NCBI RefSeq assembly: GCF_001078055.1
Contig: NZ_CP010777.1
Coordinates: 2,881,001 to 2,945,000 of the forward strand
DNA: 64,000 nucleotides
Reading direction: 5' to 3'
Source: Rufibacter radiotolerans
GTDB lineage: Bacteria > Bacteroidota > Bacteroidia > Cytophagales > Hymenobacteraceae
Under the pieces are notes generated by a model, which did no database searches, was not told the origin of the DNA, and saw only the letters and a list, made by a program, of their open reading frames with translations. The position numbers were made by a program, and so were the translations under genes. Numbering within the stretch: position 1 is the first letter of the stretch; each line of letters starts with the position of its first letter. Positions 25,760 through 35,307 of this stretch are shown here, piece by piece.

Positions 25760-27481
25760 CTATTTACTGGCCACGGTTGGTTTGGGGAACACTTGGTTCT
25801 GATCTGCCCACTCCTGCCATTTGGCGGCCAGTTGCTTTACCTTTTCCGGGTGCTGGGCCGCCAGGTTGTTCATTTCGGTGCGGTCTTCCTTGAGGTTGTA
25901 GAGCTCCCAGGGCTTGTTGTTGAGGGTCACTATTTTCCAGTCGCCGTGGCGTACGGCCCTGCGGCCGATGTGCTCAAAGAACAGGTACTCATGCACTTCG
26001 CGCTTCTTGCCCTGGAACACGGGCACCAGGCTTTTTCCGGCCATGGCCGATATCTTGTGGCCCTTAAACTCCTTGGGGTATTGCGCCCCGGCCAGTTCCA
26101 CAAACGTGGCCATGAAGTCAAACACGTGGCCTACCTGGTCTGTGACGCTGCCTTTTTTAGCGATGAGGCCTTTGGGCCAGTATGCGATGAGGGGCGTGCA
26201 GATACCACCTTCATAGGCTTCGGTTTTCCAGTACCGGAAAGGGGCGTTGGCTACGTTGCTCCACATCTTGTCATGCGAGGCGAAGGTGTTTTCCGGACCG
26301 GGCAGCACTTCCTTTTTCACGGGGTACTGAATTTTCTCACCGGTGCGGGTTTCGCCGGGGCGGTCATAGCCGGGGCCGTAGTTCTGGGCGTTATCTGAAC
26401 TGGCGCCGTTGTCGCTTAAAAACAGGATGAGGGTATTGTCCAGCTCGCCGGTTTCTTTGAGTGTTTTAATAAGGCGGCCAATGCCCTGGTCCATGCGGTC
26501 TATCATGGCGGCCCGCACGGCCATGGCCTCAATGTCATAGGCCTGGTCTGGGTTATCTGCCCACTTGCGCTCCTGGTCCCAGCGTCCCGACAAGATGTTC
26601 TTATCTGCCGGGAACAGGCCCTCTTTTATCATCTTGCGGTAGCGCTCATTCCGGACGGAGTCCCAGCCGGCCTGGTAGATCTTGCGGTATTTGGCTATGT
26701 CTTGGGGCAGGGCGTGCAGGGGCCAGTGCGGGGCGGTATGTGAGACGTACAAAAAGAACGGCTTGCCTTTTTGGTGGAACTGCTTCACGTACGCGGCCGC
26801 GCTGTCATTGAGGGCATCTGTGTAATAAAAGCCTTTGGGCACAAAAGGTACCGGGGTATTGCCGTTCACCAACCCGAAGGGGTCAAAGAAATTCACCACG
26901 CCCCAGATGTTGCCGTAGTATTTGTCAAAGCCGCGGGCGGTGGGGTACTGGTTCAAGGGCGAGAATTCGGGGTAGCTTACCTGGTGGGCCTGCCATTTCA
27001 GGTGCTCCGCTTCGGGCTTCTTCTCCTGGGTGTTAGACACGTGCCACTTGCCCACCATGCCCGTCTGGTAACCGGCCGTTTTCAGGACCTCGGCAATGGT
27101 GACGGTATTCTCCGTGAGGTAGCCGCGGTAGCCGGGTACCTGCTGGTCGGTGGTCATGTTGCCTATGCCGGCCTGGTGGTTGTACAAGCCGGTGAGCAGG
27201 GCCGCCCGGGTGGGGCAACAGCGCGAGGCATTGTAGAACTGGTTAAACCGCAACCCGCCTTTGGCCAGCAGGTCTATGTTAGGGGTCTGGATTTCGCCGC
27301 CGTAGCTGCCCACATCTGAAAAGCCCATGTCATCTGCCAGGATCACAATAATATTTGGCTGCTTGGAAGTTGGCTTCTTTTTCTGCGCCTGAGCGGGAGT
27401 TAAAACAACTAAAAGCGAAAGCGTGCAAAAGAGAGAAACAGATTTTCTCCAGTAGGTAATGCCTGATCGTAAGTACTCCAT
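25760..27481 (-). CDS. Arylsulfatase (S1 family), CCPTR type
   Basis: The signal peptide (to about PAQAQ) and a KKKPTSK linker precede PNIIVILADDMGFSDVG. The formylglycine motif is CCPTR with Cys88. GKWHVSN, SHTAPHWPLHALPQD and LSDNGASSDN follow. It has 573 residues. The protein is a close paralogue of the lipoprotein sulfatase at 1-1686: long shared blocks such as QYPTARGFDKYYGN, the paired insert before it, and the same C-terminal order. The two differ mainly at the N-terminus (lipobox versus plain signal peptide), which suggests duplication followed by relocation. It is the last gene of the three-sulfatase run 30998-25760. Confidence 0.94.
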   Translation of the reverse strand: MEYLRSGITYWRKSVSLFCTLSLLVVLTPAQAQKKKPTSKQPNIIVILADDMGFSDVGSYGGEIQTPNIDLLAKGGLRFNQFYNASRCCPTRAALLTGLYNHQAGIGNMTTDQQVPGYRGYLTENTVTIAEVLKTAGYQTGMVGKWHVSNTQEKKPEAEHLKWQAHQVSYPEFSPLNQYPTARGFDKYYGNIWGVVNFFDPFGLVNGNTPVPFVPKGFYYTDALNDSAAAYVKQFHQKGKPFFLYVSHTAPHWPLHALPQDIAKYRKIYQAGWDSVRNERYRKMIKEGLFPADKNILSGRWDQERKWADNPDQAYDIEAMAVRAAMIDRMDQGIGRLIKTLKETGELDNTLILFLSDNGASSDNAQNYGPGYDRPGETRTGEKIQYPVKKEVLPGPENTFASHDKMWSNVANAPFRYWKTEAYEGGICTPLIAYWPKGLIAKKGSVTDQVGHVFDFMATFVELAGAQYPKEFKGHKISAMAGKSLVPVFQGKKREVHEYLFFEHIGRRAVRHGDWKIVTLNNKPWELYNLKEDRTEMNNLAAQHPEKVKQLAAKWQEWADQNQVFPKPTVASK

Positions 27482-27542
27482 GCGGTACTGAAAAATAAAT
27501 GACGTAAAGAAATTAAAACTGAGAGAGGCTTTTCGGGCCGAG

Positions 27543-27584
27543 GCTGTTTTGGGGCTATTTTCTGGAAAACAAGCCTAAAACAGC
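27543..27584. repeat. Intergenic hairpin repeat, copy 11
   Basis: Arms GCTGTTTTGGGGCTATTTTC and GAAAACAAGCCTAAAACAGC, three mismatches, 24 bases past the stop of the sulfatase at 27609. Confidence 0.75.
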
Positions 27585-27608
27585 TATTGTAATTTATTGA
27601 TCTATAGG

Positions 27609-29129
27609 CTATTCCTGAGAGGCTGAAGTAGCCCCCGCTTTCTTCTTGCCTGCTTTCTTTCCCTTGGCCGGCGCGCCTTCTTCCTCGTCTTCGCCCATGC
27701 CTTTTTTGGGTTGCCGCTCAAAGGCCTTCATCTCGGTAGCCAACCCCAGGTCTCCCTGCTGTTTCATGAAAGCCGCCAACTGCCCTTTCAGGTTTTGCTG
27801 CACGTTTTTTAAAGCGGGGCTGCCGGCCAGGTTGGTGAGTTGGAACGGGTCCTTTTCCACGTCATACAGTTCCTCAGCGGGCCGCGAAACGTATTTTTCG
27901 GCGCGCTGGGCATCTTCGGGTTTACCCGTTTTAGACCAGGATTCTATCATCTTTCCGCTGGTGGCCACATTCTGGAATCTGGCCTGGGCGTTGAGGTTAT
28001 TAATGTACAGGTATTTGGTAGAGCGCACTGACCGGATGGGATAAGAGTCACTGCCCTGGATCACGCCGCGGGTGGTGTGCACACCATACACGTAGTCCCG
28101 GAAGGTATTGGTCTGGCCCAGAAGCACCTTCTTAAAGCTGGTCCCGTCAAACCCCGAATTGCCCAGGGCGTCTTTGCGGCCGGTGTTCACGGTGGAGGGG
28201 TTGCCTCCGGCGATGTCTACTAATGTGGGCACCACGTCTACATATTGGGTCATGGCCTTGGTGCGGGTACCGGGTTTGATCTGCCCGGGCCACCGCACAA
28301 TAAAGCCCGCTTTCAGGCCGCTGTCATACGTGGTCCATTTGGCAAACGGAAACCCCGAGCCGTGCTCACTCGCGAACATGACCACCGTGTTGTTCTTCTG
28401 CCCGGACCGTTCCACCATGTCTAGGCACACGCCCACCAGACTGTCCAGGTACGTGATCTCAGCAAAGTAAAGGGACAGTTGTTTGCGCGTGGCGTCCGTG
28501 TCTACCAGATCTGCGGGCACCTTGATCTTAGCGGGCGGATAGGCGGCGGCATTGCCCCGGTTGAGAGGCCCGTGCGGCTGGTTGCTGGCCACCACTAAAA
28601 AGTAGGGTTTGGCTTTGGAGCCCTTGATAAAGTTTTCGGCCAGGCTCAGGTCAATGTCCTGGCCGGTGCCGTCATCATGGTCGCGGCCACCTAAGTAAGT
28701 GAAAGGGAAAGATTCTGCGTTGCCGTAATGTTTTTTACCCAGCAGCGCCGTGTTATAGCCTACTGCCTGCAGGTGGTGCGCCACGCTTTTAGTGCCCGCG
28801 TACACCTGGCTGTGGTTAGGGAAAGCGCCGTTTCGCACCGGGAACATGCCCGTGTACAACTGTTGCCGGTTGGGCGCGCACATGGCGGTGGCAGAGTACA
28901 TGTTGTCCAGGGTCATGCCCTCTTTGGCCAAGCGACTAAGGTTAGGCGTTTTCACCTGGGTGTTGCCATAGGGCTCAATATCCCTGAACGTTAAATCGTC
29001 TGCCATAATCAGCAGGATATTAGGCTGTTTGCGCGGCGAGGACTTGGAGGTTTGCCCTATAGCCAACCCTCCGTGTAACAGGGCCAACACCAGCAACAGG
29101 CAATGTTTTAACAAAGAAGGTTTTTCCAT
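27609..29129 (-). CDS. Sulfatase (S1 family), CAPNR type
   Basis: The signal peptide (to about AIGQT) precedes KQPNILLIMADDLTFRDIEPYG and the formylglycine motif CAPNR with Cys84; Asn at the variable fourth position distinguishes it from the other nine. NQPHGPLNRG and ASEHGSGFPFAKWTTYDSGLKAG are the pocket motifs, of heparan N-/sulfamidase-like style (tentative). It has 506 residues. The C-terminus is a lysine/alanine-rich tail (KAGKKKAGATSASQE), similar in flavour to the basic tail of the 18981 sulfatase. Same direction as its two sulfatase neighbours. Confidence 0.93.
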   Translation of the reverse strand: MEKPSLLKHCLLLVLALLHGGLAIGQTSKSSPRKQPNILLIMADDLTFRDIEPYGNTQVKTPNLSRLAKEGMTLDNMYSATAMCAPNRQQLYTGMFPVRNGAFPNHSQVYAGTKSVAHHLQAVGYNTALLGKKHYGNAESFPFTYLGGRDHDDGTGQDIDLSLAENFIKGSKAKPYFLVVASNQPHGPLNRGNAAAYPPAKIKVPADLVDTDATRKQLSLYFAEITYLDSLVGVCLDMVERSGQKNNTVVMFASEHGSGFPFAKWTTYDSGLKAGFIVRWPGQIKPGTRTKAMTQYVDVVPTLVDIAGGNPSTVNTGRKDALGNSGFDGTSFKKVLLGQTNTFRDYVYGVHTTRGVIQGSDSYPIRSVRSTKYLYINNLNAQARFQNVATSGKMIESWSKTGKPEDAQRAEKYVSRPAEELYDVEKDPFQLTNLAGSPALKNVQQNLKGQLAAFMKQQGDLGLATEMKAFERQPKKGMGEDEEEGAPAKGKKAGKKKAGATSASQE

Positions 29130-29314
29130 GCTTCTAAAGAATAATATAGGTTTTAGCGGGAAGTTTTATAGGTGCGGCCAAGGTGGTTTTTAGACTTTAA
29201 AAGGAGCCGATAGTTTAACCCGGCTATTTAACTTTTCGGACTGAAATCTTCGGTTTAGCTCCCTCTAGTTATTAGGTATTTGGGGCAGCATATAACCATT
29301 AAAATTACCTCATC

Positions 29315-29352
29315 CGTTTCAGGCCAGTTTTGGCCAAAACAGGCCTGAAACG
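29315..29352. repeat. Intergenic hairpin repeat, copy 12
   Basis: Arms CGTTTCAGGCCAGTTTTG and CAAAACAGGCCTGAAACG, one mismatch, 26 bases past the stop of the sulfatase at 29379. Confidence 0.82.
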
Positions 29353-29378
29353 CGAAGAAAAGTAATTCGTCTAAAAGG

Positions 29379-30998
29379 TTATTCTTTGGCGTAGGGGTCC
29401 CGTTGTTTGCCTTTGGGCAGTACGTGGTGCGAGTTGGCCCACTTGTACCATTGGTCATTAAGTTTCTTGACCAGGTCTGGGTGCATGGCGGCCAGATTAT
29501 GGTTTTCGGTGCGGTCTTTCTCCAGGTCATACAGTTCCCAGTTTTTGTCATTCAATTTCTTGACGGCTTTCCATTTCCCCCACCTGATGGCGCAGTTGTC
29601 CTGGTGCTCCCAGTACAGGTACTCATGCTGTTTGCCAGTACCGTTCTTAAAGGCCGGAACCAGGCTGATTCCCTCAGTGGGGATGATCTTGTTGCCGTTG
29701 TGGAAGGTAGTAGGGTATTTGGTTTGGGCCAGTTCTATGACCGTGGGCATTATGTCTGTGATGTGGTGGGGCGCGTTATACCACTTGCCCGCCTGCTGCT
29801 TGATGCCCGCCGGCCAGTAGGCAATAAACGGCGTGGCAATGCCGCCCTCATAGGTCTCTACCTTAAATCTTTTGAAAGGCGTATTAGAGGCGTTGGCCCA
29901 CCCCTGCCCGTAGGAAACCGCCCAGAACTTGAACGGGTCGTTCACCTCAGACTGGTCCTTGCCGCCCAGTTCCTGGTAAGGCTCGGCGCAGGCGCCGTTG
30001 TCACTTAGGAACATGATGAGCGTGTTGTCCAGTTTACCGGTCTCCTTAAGGTGCCTGACCAGCTTGCCAATGTTGTAGTCCATGTTGTACATCTGGGCGG
30101 CGTACACGGCCATCCTGAAGTCCACGTCTTCCTTTTCTTTCTGGGTTAGCGCCTCCCAGGGCCGCATCTCGCGGCTGGCCAGGCCCCATTCTTTTTTAAT
30201 GAAGCCTAGTGCATGCTGTTTCTTGAGGCGGTCTTGGCGCACCACATCCCAGCCTTTCATGTATTTGCCTACAAACTGCTCATAATCTTCTTTTTTGGCC
30301 TGCAAGGGCCAGTGTGGCGCCGTGTGGGCCAGGTACAGGAAGAAGGGTTTGGTGTCTTTCTGGTTTTTGATGAAACTGATGGCGTTGTCTGTGAAGGCAT
30401 CTGTGTCATAGAAATCTTTGGGAAAGGAATACTCCATGGGACCGTCATTGCGGGTCACGCCCCTAGGCGGAAAGGGCTTCAGGTGGCTGGCGCCCCCAGA
30501 CAAGATGCCGTAGAATTGCTCAAAGCCCCGGCCCACCGGCCACTTCTCCTTGCCATGCATGCCCACGTGCCATTTCCCGGTCATGTAGGTGTGGTACCCC
30601 GCCTGCTTGAGCACCTCGGCCAGGGTCACGCTGTTGCGGTTCAGATAGCCCCGGTACCCATGCACGCCCCAATCGTTTACCCCGGTTTTTTCAGGGTCTT
30701 CGGCCATGTGCCCGATGCCAGCCTGGTGTGGGGCCAGCCCGGTTAACAGCGCGGCCCGAGAGGGGCAGCACCGGCCCACGTTGTAGAACTGGGAGAACCG
30801 AAGGCCCTTAGTAGCTAGCTGGTCAATGTTAGGGGTAGGAATCTCCCCGCCGTAGCTGCCAATGTCAGAAAAGCCCATGTCATCTGCCATGATCAGGATG
30901 ATGTTGGGTCTTTGCTGGCTGAAAGTTTGGTGAGAAACCGCCAGAAGGCTTAAGACTGAGAAAACGAAAGAAAGGGGGTGGGAGAAAATGCGTTTCAT
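29379..30998 (-). CDS. Arylsulfatase (S1 family), CCPSR type
   Basis: The signal peptide (to about TFSQQ) precedes RPNIILIMADDMGFSDIG. The formylglycine motif is CCPSR with Cys77, serine replacing the threonine of its closest relatives. GKWHVGMHGKEKWPVGRGF, AHTAPHWPLQAKKED and LSDNGACAEPYQELGG follow. It has 539 residues, full length. It groups with the 12227 and 17252 sulfatases. The terminator at 31093-31130 lies between it and the PorP/SprF gene, so it probably has its own promoter, but no operator copy was found upstream. Confidence 0.94.
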   Translation of the reverse strand: MKRIFSHPLSFVFSVLSLLAVSHQTFSQQRPNIILIMADDMGFSDIGSYGGEIPTPNIDQLATKGLRFSQFYNVGRCCPSRAALLTGLAPHQAGIGHMAEDPEKTGVNDWGVHGYRGYLNRNSVTLAEVLKQAGYHTYMTGKWHVGMHGKEKWPVGRGFEQFYGILSGGASHLKPFPPRGVTRNDGPMEYSFPKDFYDTDAFTDNAISFIKNQKDTKPFFLYLAHTAPHWPLQAKKEDYEQFVGKYMKGWDVVRQDRLKKQHALGFIKKEWGLASREMRPWEALTQKEKEDVDFRMAVYAAQMYNMDYNIGKLVRHLKETGKLDNTLIMFLSDNGACAEPYQELGGKDQSEVNDPFKFWAVSYGQGWANASNTPFKRFKVETYEGGIATPFIAYWPAGIKQQAGKWYNAPHHITDIMPTVIELAQTKYPTTFHNGNKIIPTEGISLVPAFKNGTGKQHEYLYWEHQDNCAIRWGKWKAVKKLNDKNWELYDLEKDRTENHNLAAMHPDLVKKLNDQWYKWANSHHVLPKGKQRDPYAKE

Positions 30999-31049
30999 GA
31001 CAAAAGATTACCTGGGGTGAAGCTCAAAAATAGCGTGGGGCCAATAGCT

Positions 31050-31085
31050 GTTTCAGAGCCATTTTCCGGAAAACGGCCCTGAAAC
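31050..31085. repeat. Intergenic hairpin repeat, copy 13
   Basis: GTTTCAGAGCCATTTTCC against GGAAAACGGCCCTGAAAC, two mismatches. Confidence 0.75.
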
Positions 31086-31092
31086 GCCAAAG

Positions 31093-31130
31093 AAAAAGCC
31101 CCATCCCAAAACCAGGATGGGGCCTCTTTT
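31093..31130. terminator. Terminator after the type IX pair
   Basis: GCCCCATCC (31098-31106) pairs with GGATGGGGC (31115-31123). On the minus strand a T-run follows; on the plus strand a weaker CTCTTTT. It ends the PorP/SprF transcript. Confidence 0.85.
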
Positions 31131-31175
31131 CATGGTGCCCGGGGATGAGTAACGCCTGCCCGGGAACACCCGGTT

Positions 31176-32159
31176 TTACCAAATGGTAAGGGTCTTGCCT
31201 ACAGAGGAAAGCACCGGCGACAGGTTGTAGCTGACCATGAATTCATTGGCCCCTACATTGCTGCCATCTGCTTTGCCGGCACCGGCTTCTCTGGTGTAGC
31301 CAATGTTGAACTGCTTGTACCTCATGCCCGCACTGAACGTGTAGGCCAGGTCCTGGCGGTACCCCGCCCCTACCCAGAACAGGTTGTTGTACACGCCTTT
31401 CACCTGGCCTTCCAGCACTCCTTTTTCATCTGAGTTGTAGCGGTACATACCGTTCAACACCAACCCTACCTGGTCTGTCAACCCTTTGCGTACGCCGGCA
31501 TTGACCATGTGCTGCATGCCGTACATTTCCTTTAAAAAGTCATTGTCTGAGGTGGACTCCTGCACCAGGTTCTGCACCGCGTAGCCCAGGTAAAAATCCT
31601 GAGAGGCGAGGGCAAGGCCCAGGTTCAGGCCAAATTTATTGACCCGCTCCTGCCCGTTCATCATGGCATAGTAGCCCCGGTCATTGGCTTCATTGAACAC
31701 CAGGTCGTTGCTGCTCAATCGGTTATTGTCATAGGTAAGGCCAATACCCCCCTGTAACCGGAGGCTCTGCGTTAACCGTACGCCTGTGCTGTAGTTGAGG
31801 GCGAACTGGTTCTCCCGGTAAGGCCCGAAGGAATAGTTCAGCAAGGAAACCCCAAAGGCGTGCTGTACCCCTACTGGGGCGCTGGCGTCTTCGGCCGCGG
31901 CCGAGTCTGTGCTTAACAGCGTTTTGTTTTTTACGTCTGATAAATTCACCTCCCCAGAGAAGAACAGGGTGCGGGGCGCATCATCAAAACCGGTCCATTG
32001 GTCCCGGTAAATGGATTTCAGGATGGAGCCCTGGTTGCCCGTTAACGCGGGGTTGAAGTAATTGCCTGCCTGAGAGAAATTGGCCACGTGTTTTCTGGTC
32101 TGGGCGTGCGCACCCAAACCAGAAACTACCAACCCAATGAGTATAAAGAACTTTTTCAT
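31176..32159 (-). CDS. PorP/SprF family type IX secretion membrane protein
   Basis: An outer-membrane protein that in other Bacteroidota anchors or helps export type B cargo of the type IX system. The signal peptide ends AHAQ. The N-terminal block HVANFSQAGNYFNPALTGNQG ... YRDQWTGF is the family signature, followed by alternating beta strands to the end (327 residues, usual length). It starts four bases after the stop of the large type B cargo gene upstream, the standard pairing, so the two are translated together. No core type IX genes are in the window. Confidence 0.93.
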   Translation of the reverse strand: MKKFFILIGLVVSGLGAHAQTRKHVANFSQAGNYFNPALTGNQGSILKSIYRDQWTGFDDAPRTLFFSGEVNLSDVKNKTLLSTDSAAAEDASAPVGVQHAFGVSLLNYSFGPYRENQFALNYSTGVRLTQSLRLQGGIGLTYDNNRLSSNDLVFNEANDRGYYAMMNGQERVNKFGLNLGLALASQDFYLGYAVQNLVQESTSDNDFLKEMYGMQHMVNAGVRKGLTDQVGLVLNGMYRYNSDEKGVLEGQVKGVYNNLFWVGAGYRQDLAYTFSAGMRYKQFNIGYTREAGAGKADGSNVGANEFMVSYNLSPVLSSVGKTLTIW

Positions 32160-32163
32160 GTTT

Positions 32164-34890
32164 CTATTCTTTAATGATTGTTACCACGCCTTTTCTAACC
32201 AGACCGCTGGTTTTCACCTGCACCACATAGAAGTAAGATCCTTTTACCACTTTGCCATGCCGATTGCGGCCGTCCCAGCCCTGCAGCGGATCTGTGGTAT
32301 GGAATAACCGGACGCCATCTTTGTCAAACACCTCAATCTCCACTTGCGAATAATGTTGTAAATCTAGCACAATCCAGGTGTCGTTCATGCCGTCTCCGTC
32401 TGGGGTAAAGGCATTGACCATGTTCACTTCAGGGGCCAGGTCTACAATGACCATGGGCTTGAGGTTGGAAAGGTTTGTAGCGCCGTAAAGGGCGTTTATG
32501 GTACCCGTCACCTGATATTTACCTGAAATATAGCCGTTGTAGCCGCTGGAGTTCCAGGTAACCGGCGTCATTTCCACCTCGCCGGTAGAGTAGGTTACCA
32601 GCACTTGCGATGGCAATGGCAGCCTGGAGAAAGGAACCCGGGAGGGCGCCTTGATCAACGGGACCTCTACAAAAGACACCACGTTAGGGATCACTTTCTG
32701 CACCTGCGCGGTCACGTTGGCACCTTTGTTACCGCCTAAATCTGTCTGGGAGAAGGTAACGGTAAGGGTACCGTCTTTCAACCCACTCACATTGAGGGTG
32801 TCGCTTAAAAACGAAGACGTAGTGGCCACCTTTGTGCCTGTCACGGTAGTGCCCCCTCCAGAGCTGGTGATGCTGTAGGTGTAGTTGGCGCCTATCTCAG
32901 CGGCTGAAATGCGCAGCAACGTGGCCAGGGAGCTTTTACCGTCTATTCTGCTATCTACAAAAGCCACTGAATAACCAGCCGGGGCCGTAATATCATATGT
33001 TCTGGAGAAAGCGGCCGCGGCCGTGTTGTTGTTTTGTGCCAAGTCCTGGGCCACACCGGCAGCCACGGCCACCGTTACTACCCCTTCTGCCGTTGGGGTG
33101 ACCAGGGCCGTGAACACCTTACTGTTGACCATGGTGAAGGCAGAGGCCGTACCGTTGGTGATGACAAGATCTTCCAGCGTAAAACCAGTAACGGCTTCGC
33201 TAAAAGTAAAGGTCACGGTGAACGGTGCTTTCACGTACCCCGTGCCAGACGCGGTTAGCGCCACCGTAGGGGCCAGGTTGTCAAATAAGATCTTAAACTC
33301 CTCAGACTCCACGCTTCCGTTGTTGTTGGCTGGGTTGAAGGCAGCGTCTGCCGGTACAATCACCTTTACCAAATCATTGGCGGTGGGGGTGATAAGAGCA
33401 GTGTAGGTGGCGGCATCTACTACTGTAAAGGCAGAAGCCGTTCCGTTGGTGACCTTGATATCTGACAAAGTGAAATCAGTAACCCCCAGGTTAAAGGAGA
33501 AGGTCACGGTGAAAGGCGCATTGGTAGTCCCAGACGCGGGAGAGGTTAAGGTCACAATTGGCCCCACTTTAATAGTCAGAGACAAAGCGCTGCTGGCAGG
33601 GCCCACGTTGCCGGCCCGGTCTGTCGCCTTGGCGGTAATGCTGTGGACACCGTTAGGCAGTTCCACGGCAGACCTGATTTCCCAGGCACCCGTAGTGGCA
33701 TCGGCAACTGCCGTACCAATTTCCAGGTCACCGGCATAGAGTTTCACCGTGGCGCTTGGTTCAGCGGTTCCTGCAAAAACAGGGTTTACGTAGTTGGTGA
33801 TGTTATCTGTGTCGCTGGGGCCACTGTCTGTAGAAGCCAAAAGGTCTGGCGTTGAAGGGGCTGCCGGCGCGGTGGCATCAAACACAATCTCATCACTAAT
33901 GGTATGCGTGGTTTCATCCCCCTCGGCGTCTTTCACCTGCATGTACACCGTCTTGGTGCCTTGCCCAGCGGTCAAGGTCCAGGTTTTGGAAGTAGCTACC
34001 GGCTCATATGCACTCCAGGTGATTTTGTCATTAGAAAAACGCATCTGGGTGGCGTTCTTGGTAGTCAGGGCCAGGGTTACGGCCGCGTTGTTGGTAGCAT
34101 AGGCCCCGTTGTTGATGGATACGCTTCCTTCTGGCACGGTTAGGGGCAGCTCCTGAAACACGTAGTTGTCAAACTCCAGGTCAACCATGCTGTTGGTGAT
34201 GGCAAACTTGAAGGACTTCAGGTCCTGGGCGGTTGACCGGGCCGGATAGGAAATCAGATTACTGATGCGGCTGGTTCCCACCCAGGTGTCACTGGCTTCA
34301 TTGGGAATGGCGTACGGTTTGCCGTCTGGCCCAATATAGGTGGCTTCGGCGCCGCTTTTGTTCACAAACCAGGAAAGGCGCTGCGTGCCGGAAAACAGTT
34401 TGTCTGCCGCGGGCGTGGCGTTGTTCCCTACCGGCACAATACCAAAAGTGCCTTCTGTGGCAGAGAGGTAAAGGGTTATTCTGGAATGGACCCCGGTAGC
34501 CGAAGGAGAAGTGTTGTTGTTTGCCAGCGCCGTGGGACTGGCAATGTTAAAGCTACCGGCGGCCATAGACTCCACCGTATTCTTAGAGACCGCCATATCC
34601 ATGGCCAGCATCACAAATTTGGGAGAGGTGGTCATGCTTTTGGCTCTGGTGAAAGCCATGTTGGAGCCTGCGTTGGTCTTGCTGTACTTAAGCTTGCCAT
34701 CTGCAATGACTATGATGTTACCCGAACCCGCCGACAAGGCCGAAAACTGGGTCTCGTTGGGGTCTGTGGCCACGTAGTCTGACGGCAGCACCTTTGTTGG
34801 GTCCGGGAAGGTCTGGGAAAACAGAACCTGGGCGCTTCCGGAAAAAGCGCCGCAGACCATAAGGCTACATAAGAGTAGTAATCTTTTCAT
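32164..34890 (-). CDS. Large secreted Ig-like repeat protein with type B (CHU_C) sorting domain
   Basis: The signal peptide ends GSAQV. Residues ~30-245 form an unassigned beta-rich N-terminal domain. About 255-340 and 340-440 are Ig-like modules; the second ends with the SITAKATDRAGNVGP motif of adhesin Ig repeats. Two similar ~95-residue Ig-like repeats follow (PFTVTFSF ... TNGTASAFT and PFTVTFTF ... TNGTASAFT), then further beta modules. The last ~85 residues (NAFTPDGDGMNDTWIV ... GWDGRNRHGK ... GSYFYVVQVKT) are the gliding-motility/CHU_C domain that directs type IX export. No catalytic motif is seen. A surface adhesin or glycan-binding role is inferred from its place between SusD and the sulfatases. 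Confidence 0.9.
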   Translation of the reverse strand: MKRLLLLCSLMVCGAFSGSAQVLFSQTFPDPTKVLPSDYVATDPNETQFSALSAGSGNIIVIADGKLKYSKTNAGSNMAFTRAKSMTTSPKFVMLAMDMAVSKNTVESMAAGSFNIASPTALANNNTSPSATGVHSRITLYLSATEGTFGIVPVGNNATPAADKLFSGTQRLSWFVNKSGAEATYIGPDGKPYAIPNEASDTWVGTSRISNLISYPARSTAQDLKSFKFAITNSMVDLEFDNYVFQELPLTVPEGSVSINNGAYATNNAAVTLALTTKNATQMRFSNDKITWSAYEPVATSKTWTLTAGQGTKTVYMQVKDAEGDETTHTISDEIVFDATAPAAPSTPDLLASTDSGPSDTDNITNYVNPVFAGTAEPSATVKLYAGDLEIGTAVADATTGAWEIRSAVELPNGVHSITAKATDRAGNVGPASSALSLTIKVGPIVTLTSPASGTTNAPFTVTFSFNLGVTDFTLSDIKVTNGTASAFTVVDAATYTALITPTANDLVKVIVPADAAFNPANNNGSVESEEFKILFDNLAPTVALTASGTGYVKAPFTVTFTFSEAVTGFTLEDLVITNGTASAFTMVNSKVFTALVTPTAEGVVTVAVAAGVAQDLAQNNNTAAAAFSRTYDITAPAGYSVAFVDSRIDGKSSLATLLRISAAEIGANYTYSITSSGGGTTVTGTKVATTSSFLSDTLNVSGLKDGTLTVTFSQTDLGGNKGANVTAQVQKVIPNVVSFVEVPLIKAPSRVPFSRLPLPSQVLVTYSTGEVEMTPVTWNSSGYNGYISGKYQVTGTINALYGATNLSNLKPMVIVDLAPEVNMVNAFTPDGDGMNDTWIVLDLQHYSQVEIEVFDKDGVRLFHTTDPLQGWDGRNRHGKVVKGSYFYVVQVKTSGLVRKGVVTIIKE

Positions 34891-35080
34891 ATTATCACAT
34901 TTAATGTTTTTATAAACCTTTGAGCGTTACTGGTTTTTTCTCTTGCCACCAGATCCTTAGTAGGTAAAGCTTCTGGCAGTTGGGAGAAAGAATCACTTCT
35001 GCTCTTCTACTTTCTGGCAAGGGGCTTGGGTCAGGAAACCTTTAGATCAGAGCTTTTACTCAGCAGTTATTCCAGGGAGG

Positions 35081-35120
35081 CTGTTTTCAGCCTGTTTTCC
35101 TAAAAATGGCCCCAAAACAG
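35081..35120. repeat. Intergenic hairpin repeat, copy 14
   Basis: CTGTTTTCAGCCTGTTTT against AAAAATGGCCCCAAAACAG, several mismatches. Confidence 0.65.
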
Positions 35121-35235
35121 AAAGCTTTCCTGTTCTTTCTTCCGGCCTTTTTCTTAGAGAGTGGAGAACTAAATCCTTTACCTAAAATATGCTTTCATGC
35201 TCTGCCTTTTTAAGAAACCTCCCTTTGGGGGAGTC

Positions 35236-35275
35236 CTGTTTTAGGCCTGTTTTTCTAAAAACAGGCCTAAAACAG
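35236..35275. repeat. Intergenic hairpin repeat, copy 15 (perfect)
   Basis: 19-bp perfect arms CTGTTTTAGGCCTGTTTTT and AAAAACAGGCCTAAAACAG, loop CT, 32 bases past the SusD-like gene. Confidence 0.88.
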
Positions 35276-35307
35276 TTTTTCCGGCCCTTGTTAGAAACCA
35301 AAGTTGC

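Larger units (their letters stand above)
34891..35307. other. Intergenic region upstream of the type IX cargo gene
   Basis: Contains two hairpin repeats (35081-35120 and 35236-35275). No coding potential is convincing, and no TAnnTTTG box or operator copy was found. Confidence 0.6.
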
